Of a stretch of 64,000 bases of DNA, positions 35,821-47,511 are shown in pieces. The stretch spans positions 8,603,717-8,667,716 of the forward strand of contig NC_088305.1 of the NCBI RefSeq assembly GCF_032854445.1, written 5' to 3'. Source of the stretch: Liolophura sinensis. Its lineage: Eukaryota > Mollusca > Polyplacophora > Chitonida > Chitonidae. A program made the translations under genes and the position numbers. The notes beneath the pieces were generated by a model. The model had not been told where the DNA came from, did not search any database, and saw only the letters and a list, made by a program, of their open reading frames with translations. Numbering within the stretch: the stretch's first letter is position 1; each line of letters starts with the position of its first letter.

Positions 35821-36879
35821 CTCACTCTCCAAAAATTTGTTAGACAGCAATATCTGAGGTAATATGACGCTTCAAAGCATGTTTCGCGCTGGTAACCAGT
35901 TAACATCAAACTATGATAATGAAACATGTATTACATCTTTTTTGTGGTCGGGCAATGAAAATAAATTCCAGTAAATGGACAGATTTACTCTAATTTACCA
36001 TTAAATTAATAAAAAAATAATAAACGAAACCTAATGTTTCACCCAACCGTGAATACCTTCAAAGAGCATGGCATTTCGAACCCTCTCTTTATGCCGCACG
36101 TAACAGTCATTCTATCCGAATGTCAGTTGCATTCCTTGAGCAAATATACATATGAAATGGAGAAGATATTTCCATCAACATCGAGTGTGTCACGACACAT
36201 ACTAGCTGATACCTTTACCTCCCCGAATACAACACTGTCTTGCTGTTTATTTCTACAAATAAAGGCATTTGAACTTGTTTACGTGTTAAGATTTGTTTCT
36301 AGGATTTATAGATAGGTAAAACATCGGGATTTCCTTCAGTAAAAGAGAAGGTACTTGAAGTAGTTTATTTTTCACTTTTCTTTTAACAAAATCTTTACCT
36401 TCCTACATGTACGTCAGCAAAAACGAGACATGATTTCATTCATGGGCAGCTTTGAAATATAAATCTAGGTCATCTACATAAGATTACGTTAATAAATTTA
36501 AAAATCACGACTTCTGCGGAAGGGTGAAGAGAATGGCGGCATGAAATATACGGTTTCTCCCACTTTTTCTCCATTTTGGAGCATGACTGGATGTGTTTTT
36601 GGAATGTTACAGGGCTGGGATTGGAAATAAACCTCCCCAATCCAAATCAATTCGGATTTTGAGATTACCAAAATATGACAAAACTAATCACACTATGGAG
36701 TTTGCATTTAGGTTATAAGGACAGACGTTAACCAAATCCAGTCTAGAACAGTATGCACAAGCACATACCTCAAATTCCCAGTAAAAATATTTTGTGGTTA
36801 GCATCGATCTTCACACAATATATGAAAAATACATTGCTTCATTTAACGAAAAGTTGTCACTTTCGAACGAATGTACATT
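35821..36879. other. No gene seen
   Basis: Downstream of the copy B polyadenylation signal. A 93-codon frame at 36034-36315 has no recognisable content. Confidence 0.55.
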
Positions 36880-37770
36880 TTTAGCGGGTTATTGCTAAGC
36901 AATCTTCCCTTCTATGGCCATGAAACTATTATGAGCCCTTCAGTCAAGTTTTAAACTGCTGACTCGGCAATTTACATAACTGCACTGAGGCCTTTCTGCG
37001 GCCGATTCTCCGCCTTGCATAACCCGGTTTTTTATAGGGCTCAGAGGTCATTACCCACATGTTTACTTTGGTAGGTGTGTACAGCTAGGTGACCAAAATT
37101 ACACTGCGCGTATAACTCAGTATCTACAGTCAGACGTGACTCACACGTGATAATCAGACCAGAAAGCCAAACATTTAACTTGCCTACATATCCATTTTTA
37201 AGCATAAATGCAGGAAAGTGTTTTAGCACTCTCTTTTGATACGGAACGGGACGTGGCTCTGTTGAGCTGCTTCTAATCACGCAGTGCGCGAGGTCTGATT
37301 TTCATTCCGGTTGCGCACACGGACCTTGTTGATTCCCACAGACACGGTTACATTAAGCAGCTAAAGGCGTTTGTGAGCAGTTTGTGTACGTTGCTGTCGT
37401 TGAAGACCAGTTTGTACCCGTATCGCATGCAGGTCTGTACGGCATACGGAGGAAGTTTGTAAGTACCTTGCCAAATGTCAGCGTTCATCCAGAATGCACC
37501 GTATTTCGAACTAATAAAAAGACCGCCATCGGGTAGGTGAAAAATATATAGAGCGTGGCGTTAAACAAATGATTAATATCTTGTGACCTAAAACTGCTGA
37601 TTTTAATAAGAGTGACGTTATGCAAAACTACATTATCCGGCCCTAAGGTTATATTTCTTGTCTAGATACAGATGACTGAGGAAGCAATTGACTAAAACGT
37701 CCGCAAGCTATATTCTTAAATTTTGATTAAGTTTTTCATTAACAAAAATCTTTTTAAAAAGGCATATCTT
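36880..37770 (+). repeat. Distal part of the B/C duplication, C-side copy
   Basis: Counterpart of 31980-33000. About 3 kb of other sequence (37.8-40.8 kb) separates it from the proximal block of copy C, while the B side is nearly continuous, so an insertion on the C side is likely. Confidence 0.72.
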
Positions 37771-38255
37771 TAAACTTGAAACTAAAACTAAAAATAGATT
37801 CTTCCTCACGGCATCAAACTACATATAACTGCATATAGGCTTGAAACCGAAATATTTTTGTTCGGATTTTTATTAGGTTTCCAAGCAAAACAGATTTTGT
37901 GAAAACTACTTGAAACCCGTAAAATTGTATGCTGTTCTATGTTGGACTATTCCCACAAAATTTACTCCAGCCCTCCAACCAAATTTATTACAGAGATTCT
38001 TTGAAACTTTTTAATAGTACACCATTCATGTTTATGCATTACAAAAAGTCGGGATTCATCCGTCACAAGCCCTGGCGATCAAGTTGGATCATTTGTACGG
38101 CTAGCTCTGCAGATTTCAAACTTCTTGTGGAAATTGGGTTTTTGTGGTTTCCCCTGATGAATATATCAAAATGCCAGGATTTCCTTCACCGATTAAAGTG
38201 ATGCATTACATTGTTAGATATATCCTTTGTTATTGCATCTTGAAAATTCAGAACC

Positions 38256-38418
38256 AGGGCCAGTTTGTTCAAAAGTTTAGAATTTAAATTTAAAATTCGA
38301 ATTTAATTGTGGTAATAAATTTAGTCTAGACTAAAGTAGCATTTACTTTGTATTCGGATAAGACTGGAATTATGATTTAATTCCGGAATAACTTAAGTAC
38401 AGTTTGAACAACTGGTCC
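38256..38418. mobile_element. MITE-like element with about 18-bp inverted ends
   Basis: Left end GGGCCAGTTTGTTCAAA and right end, complemented, GGGACCAGTTGTTCAAAC enclose about 160 AT-rich bases; a poly-A run (38427-38445) follows. No coding content. Confidence 0.65.
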
Positions 38419-38774
38419 CGGACGTGAAAAAAAAAAAAAAAAAAAACATTTTGTTTGAGTGGTAAGGGGTATAAGTGGTATGACGTCATCATATTTGTAT
38501 AATGTACACGACGTCATACACCACGTCATGTACGTCACGGCATGTAAAGTATGTGTAGCCGGAGCAGGGGCCGATTCCACAAAACTCGACTTAAGCAAAT
38601 GACTTAAGTTTGTATACTGGCTTAGCTGAGCGAACTGCTTAAGTCATTTCCACTAAAAATTGTTCAGTGTGTCACACCTGCGGAAAGTAAGATGTAACAA
38701 TGTTGTAAATTTCTTTCGGGCGTGAGCCTTTGACACAAGATCAATGGACACACGGGCAGTATTTTTTCGACTTT

Positions 38775-39188
38775 TTACAAATTATAGTGAATATCTCCCA
38801 CACTGTAAGGAAAATGTGAAGAATCCCAAAATTGTAGAACTTTCAATTCGATATTTTCAATTTCATGTCGTTCCGAATATCGTAAGTATTGAAAAAAAAA
38901 ATTCCATGGCACCAGACGACAAGTACGTTTATCGCACGTGCAGTTTGTGACGTAACTGCTTGTACATCCTGCAGTGTAAGATATTGTCTGTTTAAGACGA
39001 AAATCTGACACAAGGTAAATGCCTCGGGGGTTGAGACTGCTACCAATATTGTTAGGGATAGGCAGCTGAATATTTCGAGTGGAGATGAAATTCGTCTGCT
39101 GACTAAAGTACAGAAAAGGGAGAGGGGCATCTATTTTCTTCCTTTTCTGGCCCTGGATTGGGAAAAAAAGACGAGACATCTGCACCAT
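38775..39188 (-). other. Unrecognised 137-codon open frame
   Basis: Open on minus in an AT-rich stretch within the likely insertion on the C side. Residues such as KRKKIDAPLPFLYFSQQTNF and CTSSYVTNCTCDKRTC look less random than neighbouring frames, but no domain was recognised. May be part of a mobile element. Confidence 0.2.
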
Positions 39189-40319
39189 GGGAAGGGGTCC
39201 TCCAGGCTTTCAACAGGTACCATCATAAACCTGAAAATGGATGCTTGAATTACATTTAACTCTCTTGGGAGCGACTTGTCAAACGTCTAAGTATGGGAAA
39301 ATACATTATGGCTTAATACACATTTAATTTTGGGGTAAATTAAACAAAAACAATATGCAGGAAAAATTGTCCCTCAGACTGTTTTAGTTATTTTTTTTTT
39401 AGAATTTCTATTGTGCCATAAAATTGCATACAAATCAGCATACAGTTTGGTGGCACCACATCTTAGTGATAGGATATCACCCACTTCATAAGAATTTCCC
39501 CTAACAGTTTTTAAAAGACAGTCCATGAAACAGTTTTAAAAAATAGTAACTTTCTGTGAAATAATTTAAAATATGTTTAATGAACTCCATAGTCTATTTC
39601 TAGTTTAATAGATTTTTAAGCAATCAAAGCAATGTGAAAAACCTTTCGGAAATAGTATCAAAAATCATCACAAGAGTGTCCCCGTGTTCATGAAACGCTT
39701 CGGGATAGCGAAAAGCAAATACAGCGTAAACATGTATGAAGGAAGACAAGAGTGCAACTGGATATGTGCCATTTAGCACGTTTTGCGGGAAAGGCTGAAA
39801 AGAAAACCAAAAACAACACGACAAGATTACCAGAATCTAGTAATCAGCTTTGGAGGATTTGCTCCGTGGTCTACTTTTGTTCGAAACACGCCAGAGTGGT
39901 AATATTTCAATCACATCGTGGCAATAGAAATATTTGAAGGGAAGGAGATATCTCAGGGTACATGTATATGGTGTGTCAAAAAGACATGGTTTGAGTCTTC
40001 GCCAGAGGACAACTACATACTGAGACACCATGCAGAAATAATTCATTTATCAGGGGGAACAAAACAACGTGCCAAGCAATGTAAAAAACAAACTCACCAG
40101 GCGGACTCATACTGCGTCGATCCTCAGGTGTGGATTTGTAGAAACTAAACACAGAATACCACGGAGGAACGTTGGTTCACCAGACTAGTAATCAACTAAT
40201 GGAGAGAATAATGCTGTAATCAGTTTCGCCTACAGAACTTTTCTGCAGCAAATGGATTAAGCTATGTAAACCCGTGAAGATATGAGTTAGCTACAACAAA
40301 TCAGTGGAATGCATTGCTT

Positions 40320-40432
40320 ATTTCATTGATGTTTTACGCCTTGCTCAAGGATATTTCATTTACACGACGGTGGCCAGAATTATTGTAAGGGGACATAGGG
40401 CAGTCCCGGGGGAAACCCACCGCCCTGCGCGG
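40320..40432 (-). mobile_element. SINE family 1 copy
   Basis: Reverse: GATGTTTTACGCCTTGCTCA, ACGACGGTGGCCAGAATTAT, GGGGGAAACCCACC. A 16-18-base C-run (about 40456-40473) follows. Confidence 0.87.
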
Positions 40433-40869
40433 GATGTATTTTTATCCTCTCCCCGCCCCCCCCCCCCCCCCCCTCCCACCCCGCTCCCCACATATCTTAA
40501 CAAAGTAATGGGGGTATCGTCTGTCTGTAGACACGTTTTTGTCCGTGTATCTCCTCCCAATCAACTGCTCCGAATTTGATGAAACCCACTGTTTATCTTG
40601 CCTATCATTTGAGGGGAGGGGATTTCAGTTTTATACGTAAACCACTGTGTTAATCAGATAGTATTTTTCATCATATTTTAAGAAAAGGTCGCTGAGAGTC
40701 TCAAAACACTTGTTCAGCGGTTCTTTGTCTTCATAAATCCACAACTGAATAACATCAGGCTGAAATCCAACAAGCTACGAGTATATAGGTTGTTATGTGC
40801 TGATATTCAGATCAAAACATGTCATTCTTTGCCATTATTTTATAGACTACCCTTTATTTGCGTTACGGT

Positions 40870-41440
40870 TGGTTGACGGTTAGTTGAGAATTTTAATATC
40901 AGCTAACAAACATCCCAACAATTTATTATATCAACGTATTAAAACTGAAGTTGCTGGGTTTTTTTTTTAATTAATATGACTTGTGTTTTGTTGTTGAAAC
41001 ATTGACTTTGAGTCATGGCTATTTGACAGCCCATTTGGGACAACATAGTTAAACGAAGTGAACAAATATTCTCAAAAGCCTGGGGCTGCTTTGTCACGTT
41101 AGGGAGGATTTAAAAGGAAACAAAAACGCTGTTACAGCACTTACTGGATTTCGGAGGATATTAAGAGCTTGTCGGGTAAGAGAATGGCGCTTTGTGCATT
41201 ATGTATACATTGTTTGATAACTCCGTTCTTGTTGTTCTTTTGTTAACTGGTGTTTCCTCATACGGCAATTTGAAGAGAGTTTTTGGTTTGTATGTGAAGG
41301 AAGTAAAGCAACATTTTGGTGTATACTATACTACATAGCTTCGCTAAGTAACCAGACGAGAAGAGGTTAGACTTCGCTAATATCGATGTCTTCAGCAGCC
41401 ATTTTGTTATCATCTTTAGAAATTACAATGCAGTAGTCTA
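40870..41440 (+). repeat. Duplicated upstream block, copy C version
   Basis: Collinear with 33230-34310: GTTAGTTGAG, TCAGCTAACAAACATC, GAGTCATGGCTATTTGACA, exon 1, then AATTTGAAGAGAGTTTTTGG and AACCAGACGAGAAG. Confidence 0.82.
41109..41175 (+). promoter_or_regulatory. TATA-like box and non-coding exon 1 of copy C
   Basis: TTTAAAA at 41109-41115 and a donor GG|GTAAGA (exon end 41175) align with the copy B promoter block, including the shared CTGGATTTC-like exon sequence. The predicted 5' UTR intron is 41176-42535. The role is inferred from conservation among three paralogs. Confidence 0.6.
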
Positions 41441-42573
41441 CAGAAGCACCTTATAATGACTAATGTATCTGCTAATCTATCGCACTGTCGTCGCTGCTCT
41501 GTATGCCGTGAGTCTTTCATTATATTTTATTCTTGCATAAATTAGGATTCTGCTGGTGGTCTAAGCATCCATAAGGCTCGACCGTTTGCAATGTTTTCCT
41601 TTTATTGTTTATTACATTGCAAAATAGCATTTCAGTAGCTCTAGAGCAGTGACGTCTAATAAATTGCAGATACTATTAGACAGTGTAACTGTTCTTTGTG
41701 CAAAAGCTGATTTCGTTTAAGCCGTTGTATTAGGGGGCGTGTAATTTGCGACTATTTAAGCATTTCCATGAATATTTAAAACCAAATCCTCACTATCACT
41801 TCGTGATCCAAGTGCCTGATGACTTGCACCTTTGTCAGTTACATGAACACAGGAAAGCACATTAAAAGAAATCCATCATGAAAAAAAGAAATCCATCATG
41901 AAGTTAAAGCATGTCATTTCGTCTGCTGAATAAGTCAGAATATTTCGCACTAGTTGGGGTATTGATTGGGTACTTAACACCATGCTCACGAGATTTTACT
42001 TATATGACTTATTAACCGACCTTGTAAGGGGAAGATTTGTCCATTTATAAACATCAACCCAACCAATAGAGGAAAGCTGTAACGCTTTGTCATGGAAAGG
42101 ACCGAATTCTTGAAGTGAGGGACTATAAAGAGAAATGTGGAAGACAAGAGAAAAACATAAACCACTTTGCGCACGATCTCACACAGGGGTATTGCGGCCG
42201 AAGACCATAAAAGACGGCAAAAGAAAGCAGATCCTGTCAAATGCTTTGGCTTCTAGTTGGAAATAACTTTCATAGTACGTTACATACCGCACCAAATAAC
42301 TGTATGTATTTAAAAAAAAAACAATGCTGAAATAATTGTTTTAAAACCGTGTTTTAGTTTACAACCTTAAACGTAATGGACTGTTGTTTCGTTTGAGGCA
42401 ATGAGCCTCTACGGAACGTGAAAGTAGACGCTGGTTGTGGTTTAATGTTTAACCGCCAACTGTGGAGTTTGCGGCACTAAAATAAGTTGCTTCAACCCGT
42501 GCATTCTGTGTGCTGTTTTCTATGTTGCTTTGCAGGTAGGTTGTTCTGGACGTGAATCGCACCTTCCGCTACG

Positions 42574-43438
42574 ATGAAGACGTTTGTATTTGTGAGCATT
42601 GTTTTCGCAGCTTTGGTGTCATTGGCGGACGCTGCCACCGTGAAGATTGCTGCCACGAGAATAGCTGGCACTACCCGTCAAGTTGTATATGAAAATTGCG
42701 GCTGGCCTGCGTCATCCATTAGAGCATACACAACTGGCTCATTTTTTCCGTCTTTTTCTACAAATTGGTTTTTAACGGTATGTACGTGCATATAGATACT
42801 TTATTCTCTTATTTTAAGACCCACAACGTGAACACTGAATTAGTAAATGTTTAATTTTTAATGGGAGTACATGATTGGTATTCATGCGCCAAGTGGCACC
42901 CTCTTCGTCCTATGTTGGGTGGGGTTTATCGTTGTGTTTTAGTGTCCAGCTACTCCCAGTACTCTTAGAATGCATACTACGCCATAAGTTTTGGATACTT
43001 GATCTATAAATTAGCATTAGATTGACAAATTAGCCCATATAAAATCTTACATAACATATGACGGGTTTAAGTGATTTAAGCACTTCCGTCTATTTTTTTT
43101 TTTTTTCGAATTTTCTCATCATCATGTCAAAAGCACTTCAGTGCCTTCTGTTTTAAATATGTTTAAACATGCCACGATATGGCGTAAACCAATTATCAGT
43201 CATTCATTCCTTTTAGCCTGTCAGCTGCTCGCCCATCCTCTCTCCAGTAGGTTTCACAGTGATCTGTGGATGGGGTTTCACATTTACCACCGCCGCATGT
43301 CAGTACATGGTCTGCAGTTTTCCGGACATTCCTGGCACTTGGGGCTTCTACGTCACAACTCCGACCCCCAATGCATGCAATGTGGATTTTGACGCGGCGG
43401 GATTCAGCTACGGAAGCCTGAGCGCTCTATGTTGTTAA
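42574..43438 (+). CDS. Small secreted eight-cysteine protein, copy C (two coding exons)
   Basis: Coding exons 42574-42777 (204 bp) and 43217-43438 (222 bp with stop) give 141 residues, joined in phase 0 via ACG|GTATGT and CCTTTTAG|CC. Residues 1-20 are a signal peptide (MKTFVFVSIVFAALVSLADA); cysteines fall at 42, 72, 85, 96, 101, 122, 140 and 141, exactly as in copy B. The second exon reads CSFPDIPGTWGFYV, close to copy A, so C shares features with both. The acceptor for the ATG-bearing exon is TTGCTTTGCAG, with exon start 42536. A 3' UTR stretch (CGAG, then TATTTTTGTCTAAAATATAT-like) is shared with B. The 439-bp intron is longer than in B (269 bp) or A (222 bp). Function unknown. Confidence 0.84.
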
Positions 43439-44945
43439 AAGTGTATCGGCAGACGCTCGCTTCGTATCCATGTTATCTCGAGAATTTTTGTCTAAAATAT
43501 ATATGACTTCCAGAATATGTGGTAGGCACCAATATCTGAGTTCATATGACCCTTTCAGTCTCAAACGTTACTCAGTGTGGTTTCTGATTCACCACGTGGG
43601 TTTATTCAATAAGGTAAATGTTTGGTAAATATTTTTGTGCGTTATGACTAAGCGGTAAGTCAAAAGATGAAATAACTGGTTGAGCCTAATTTTGTGCTTG
43701 TGTGAAATATTACTTTCTGCCGAAATAGGTTTATTTGATAGAAGTCCCCTTCAGATCTATTCAAGCAAACCGCCATATCGAGCGCGTTCAGCATTTGAGC
43801 CAAAAACGAAAATTTGTTTTTCTTTATTCGTTATACAAGAGAAGTACGTTACTCATTATTCAGATCTTAAAGAGCTACTTTGGTGTCAAAACATGTGTCT
43901 TGAAAGCAAGGTCAATTAATAAAGACTGGGATAGTCTGAATTGCTTTCCTAAATTGTGAAAATATTGCCTTGAATTGAAACCGATATTGTACACTTCGTC
44001 AGAGTATAAGGAAAGAAAATATTTCTGTCGCTGCCACTTTGCCTGGTGTGACGTCACCCACGAACATATGACGTCATCAATGACGCTGCCCTTTCAAACG
44101 CTCTTGATGTCATCCCAGCATAAATGCCTTACTCAACGTCACATCTGCCTGATTTGACGTCAAACAGGGAATATTATCATGTCACATCAGGAAAATTTTA
44201 CGCACACAGCCGAAATGTTTTTCAAGGAATCTTCAGTTATATGGGTTAAATAGTGTTATTCATCAAAACCCTATTGAAACATAGTGTTAGGTTTACTTCG
44301 TAGGATTTCTTTCATATCATTGTAATATTTCTACGCAATTTGTATTCTGACCAGAGTGGCACTTTAAATAATAATTTTACTCGAACATGCTACTACCACA
44401 TTGATTGTTTTAGCTCGTTATTTGTTATCAAAAAGACGTGTCTTCGAATATATCAAGCTTTGCTTTGTAAGGGTCATATTCCTCACACGCATGCGCCGCT
44501 CTCTACGTTCGCTTTAGATCACTGATGCCACAACTAAATTTCCTACGGAAATATTGAACAACGCCAAGGTTACACGGGTCACGGAGGCTGGAACTGGAAC
44601 GTCAGTACCTAAAGTATGCACAACACGGTTTGAATGAATACCCGTAACAATTTCATTGAATGCTGATTAAATAGTTCCGCGAGAGAACACCACATGTAAG
44701 GTAAAGTGTAAACTTGCCTATGTGCGTTGCACATGCTCCAAATGTCAAGCTTGTCAAGTGGTAGAACTGGTGTAAAGCGTGCGTGGAGAGCGGTACATGC
44801 GCTGAGAAGGGCGTCTGTAAGTATGTAACAGTCCGCAGTAAAGCGCTGTCTGGATTACCGGTTGAGCTAGTTATTATTCACTATTCGGGTCTCAAATATG
44901 ATGGTTGCTTCAATATGGAACCAGTAGCTTTTCGGATTTCAAATG
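43439..44945. other. No gene seen
   Basis: 3' UTR-like start (43439-43515, shared with copy B), then AT-rich sequence. Several TGACGTCA-like CRE half-sites cluster at 44040-44165, probably chance or a short repeat. Confidence 0.5.
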
Positions 44946-45143
44946 ATTTATTTTATTTATTTATTTTATTGGTGTTTTACGCCGTACTCGAGAATATTTC
45001 ACTTAAACGACGGCGGTCAGCATTATGATGGGAAAAAACTGGGTAGAGGGAAACCCACGACCACCCGCAGGTTGCTGGCAGACCTTCCCACGCACGGTCG
45101 GAGAGAGAGCCTGCATGAGCTGGACTTGAACTCACAGCGACCA
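44946..45143 (-). mobile_element. SINE family 1 copy
   Basis: Reverse: TTTATTGGTGTTTTACGCCG, CCGCAGGTTGCTGGCAGACC, GCTGGACTTGAACTCACAGC. Confidence 0.92.
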
Positions 45144-45316
45144 GGTGGTAAACAACTATAAAGTTACAAAACTTGTACAATATATGCTAATATTGATTAT
45201 GCCTTGGTGAATGCATTCTACAGTGATGAGTTTTTTGTTATGGCTACACTCGATAGAAATGAATAAAACGTTTCGTGCTAGTAAACTTTTTAATGCAGCC
45301 TAAGATAATGTATGTA

Positions 45317-45395
45317 TGTATGTTTGTATGCTTGCGGTTTAACGTCGTACAATTTTCATATGATGACGATTAGTCATTAGGTGTGTGTACATATA
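45317..45395 (-). mobile_element. SINE family 2-like, short left fragment
   Basis: TATGCTTGCGGTTTAACGTC with a CATATGATGACG match; ATGT repeats precede it. Confidence 0.5.
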
Positions 45396-46012
45396 TTGCG
45401 CCGTCTTGTGGCAGAGCGAGTCCATGCCGTCAGTGAAGTATCATTCCGTCAACACTGTTACTGCAGTCGATACAAATCAGGAGTTAGCGCCCTTCACTAT
45501 TTTCTTGTTCGTGACGTAGTTGCCATAGGAACGACACCGAGTGTTTTACGGCTGTCACGGCAGCTCAGAATTTGCGTTTTTCTAGGTTTTGAGGACCCAT
45601 GGTGGTATGTATTTGTCTAAGTTTGTCAACCCAATGCTCTTACAATGTAAAAACTTAATTTCCTCTGAGTTATGTGTAAAATGAGTGTAATTTTGAGTAA
45701 GAGTCTAGACTATCTGTTACAAATAAGTGAAGTTACAGTTCGTCCAGATTTAGTTTTACGTGTAAGGAGCTTTGTGAACTTGAAAGGAGTATGGTTTTTG
45801 CGGATCGTGATATGTTACTGCTCAGATCTACACAACGATTAATGGACAGTTCAAATAAAACTGCAGTAATCAACCCATGGATTGACATCGTCATTGTCAC
45901 TTCTTCATTCCGTCATCCTGCGAACTCACAGTAGCATACGTCACAGCTTATTGCTCTTGCTGTTGTCATAGACACCAGACATAACACCCAACCCAGTTAC
46001 ATTATACTGACA

Positions 46013-46165
46013 CCCCTCTCTGGCCGTAATTGGGAAGGTATGGCAGTGACCTGCGGATGGTCGTGGGTTTCCCCCAGTTTCCTCCCACCATAATGCTGGC
46101 TGCCGTCGTGTAAGTGAAATATTCTTGAGTACGGCGTAAAAAAACAACAATCAAATAAATAAATG
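46013..46165 (+). mobile_element. SINE family 1, truncated
   Basis: CTCTCTGGCCGTAATTGGG to GAGTACGGCGTAAAAAAACA and AAATAAATAAATG; CCCAACCCAGTTACATTATA before it resembles the tail of family 2. Confidence 0.9.
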
Positions 46166-46504
46166 CCCATCTATACACGAGCCTTGCCTCATTACCGTAG
46201 GATCACGTAGAAAGGCGCGTGATCTCGAATGCGTCGGGACACATGAATGTGAGTCATTTCACCACCGGTCGCTTAACAACACGTTTCTGAGAGATTGGGA
46301 CCACCGTAAACAGCTCACATGGCCAATGACCACATGTGACCACGCCCACTCAGGATCTTCACATGGGGTTTCAGCATCCCCGAGGTCGGTCGCACACGGC
46401 AACACCAATTGCTGATGAATGTGTAAGGGTGTAATACAGGGAGATTGATCCCACTGGCCTGGACCATTGTTCACATTCGCTGGAATGGTGGAGGGCAGTG
46501 ACTG

Positions 46505-46756
46505 CAACTGCATCGCGCTGATGGCGCTCCTTCTGAGGCGCCGTGATGTTATGCCGACGCTAGTAGTGTGGTGCTAGTGTTATGGTATGGGCAGGCATAT
46601 GTCATGAACAGTGCGCTGGCCTCCGTTTTATCAATGGCAACTTGAAATCATGAGGTCCATTGTCTTGTCAATTGTATGCCTCCATCCAGTGACATTCCAG
46701 CATGACAACGTTCGCCCTCACATGGCCAGGTTCTGCAGGGAGTTCCTCGATGAATG
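46505..46756 (+). pseudogene. Tc1-like transposase fragment
   Basis: In-frame blocks VMVWAGICHE-like and RFINGNL, then QHDNxRPHxARFCREFLDE-like sequence from 46680, are diagnostic of the DD34E Tc1 transposase. The Asp of the second catalytic position is in the QHDN motif. Frameshifts interrupt the middle and the rest of the gene is missing. It stops exactly where a GAATGAATG repeat element starts. Confidence 0.7.
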
Positions 46757-46840
46757 AATGAATGAATGAATGATTATGCTTAACGCCACATCGGCAATAT
46801 TTCAGCCATATTGTGGCCAGAACAAGGAGTAAACACGAGG
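46753..46840 (+). mobile_element. Repeat family 3 fragment (GAATGAATG leader)
   Basis: (GAAT)n followed by GATTATGCTTAACGCCACAT and CGGCAATATTTCAGCCATAT. A reverse copy lies at 54921-55008. Probably a short non-autonomous element. Confidence 0.6.
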
Positions 46841-47373
46841 CGGTTCAGGTTTTCGATGAGATAGTGAGAACATCAAAAACGAAACATAAATGGTCGGACA
46901 TGTTTAAAATCAGACAAGACAAAACAAAATAAAAAAATGTATGTAAAAACCGCATGTAAAAATCTCTTTAAATCCAATGAATAAGGATTCTTTCAGAAAC
47001 TGTAAGCCCAGTATTGTTCAATTCACCTGTATTAATATTTCAGAGTCCAGTTTGAATAAAACAAAGTCATTATGTGGTTTCAATTGAGTAAACAAAAGTT
47101 ATAATGTTACTTGCCACTTAAAATGATCGTGTGAATGCACATATTGTGTCACAATAGTGTCAGGTAGTCAATGGTTATGCACTGGAATGCTCACCATGTA
47201 ATTCCTGAAGTATCACTGGTCTCAAACATGTTGGAATGATAACTCGAGTCCTCCATAATAGTTAACCCTGTTCCACACTGATCTCTTCGTGTCTGATGGG
47301 CCATAATAGCATGACCTCATTAGCCAAGTGAAACACTGACCGTCTATGTGCAAAGTAGTCCCCATTGTTACAC

Positions 47374-47511
47374 CTTTTTAGATGTCTCGGTTATTGCTTT
47401 GAGCAAAGCTTCCACATACACCTGAGAGGCCAAGAATATTAGACCTTTTTAGATGTCTCGGTTACTGCTTTGAGCAAAGCTTCCACATACACCTGAGAGG
47501 CCAAGAATAAC
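47374..47511. repeat. 69-bp tandem duplication
   Basis: ACCTTTTTAGATGTCTCGGT through GAGAGGCCAAGAATA is present twice with one substitution (TTATTGC versus TTACTGC); a recent event. Confidence 0.93.

Noticed and set aside
24139..43438. Assigning the secreted family to ML/NPC2 or to a toxin or defensin class
   Set aside because: Only ENCG and a disulfide-rich pattern hint at these; length and cysteine order do not fit well enough, so no name is given.
44040..44165. Cluster of TGACGTCA-like sites as a cAMP-response enhancer
   Set aside because: Several GACGTCA strings occur, but spacing is irregular and no gene start is nearby; treated as chance or a small repeat.
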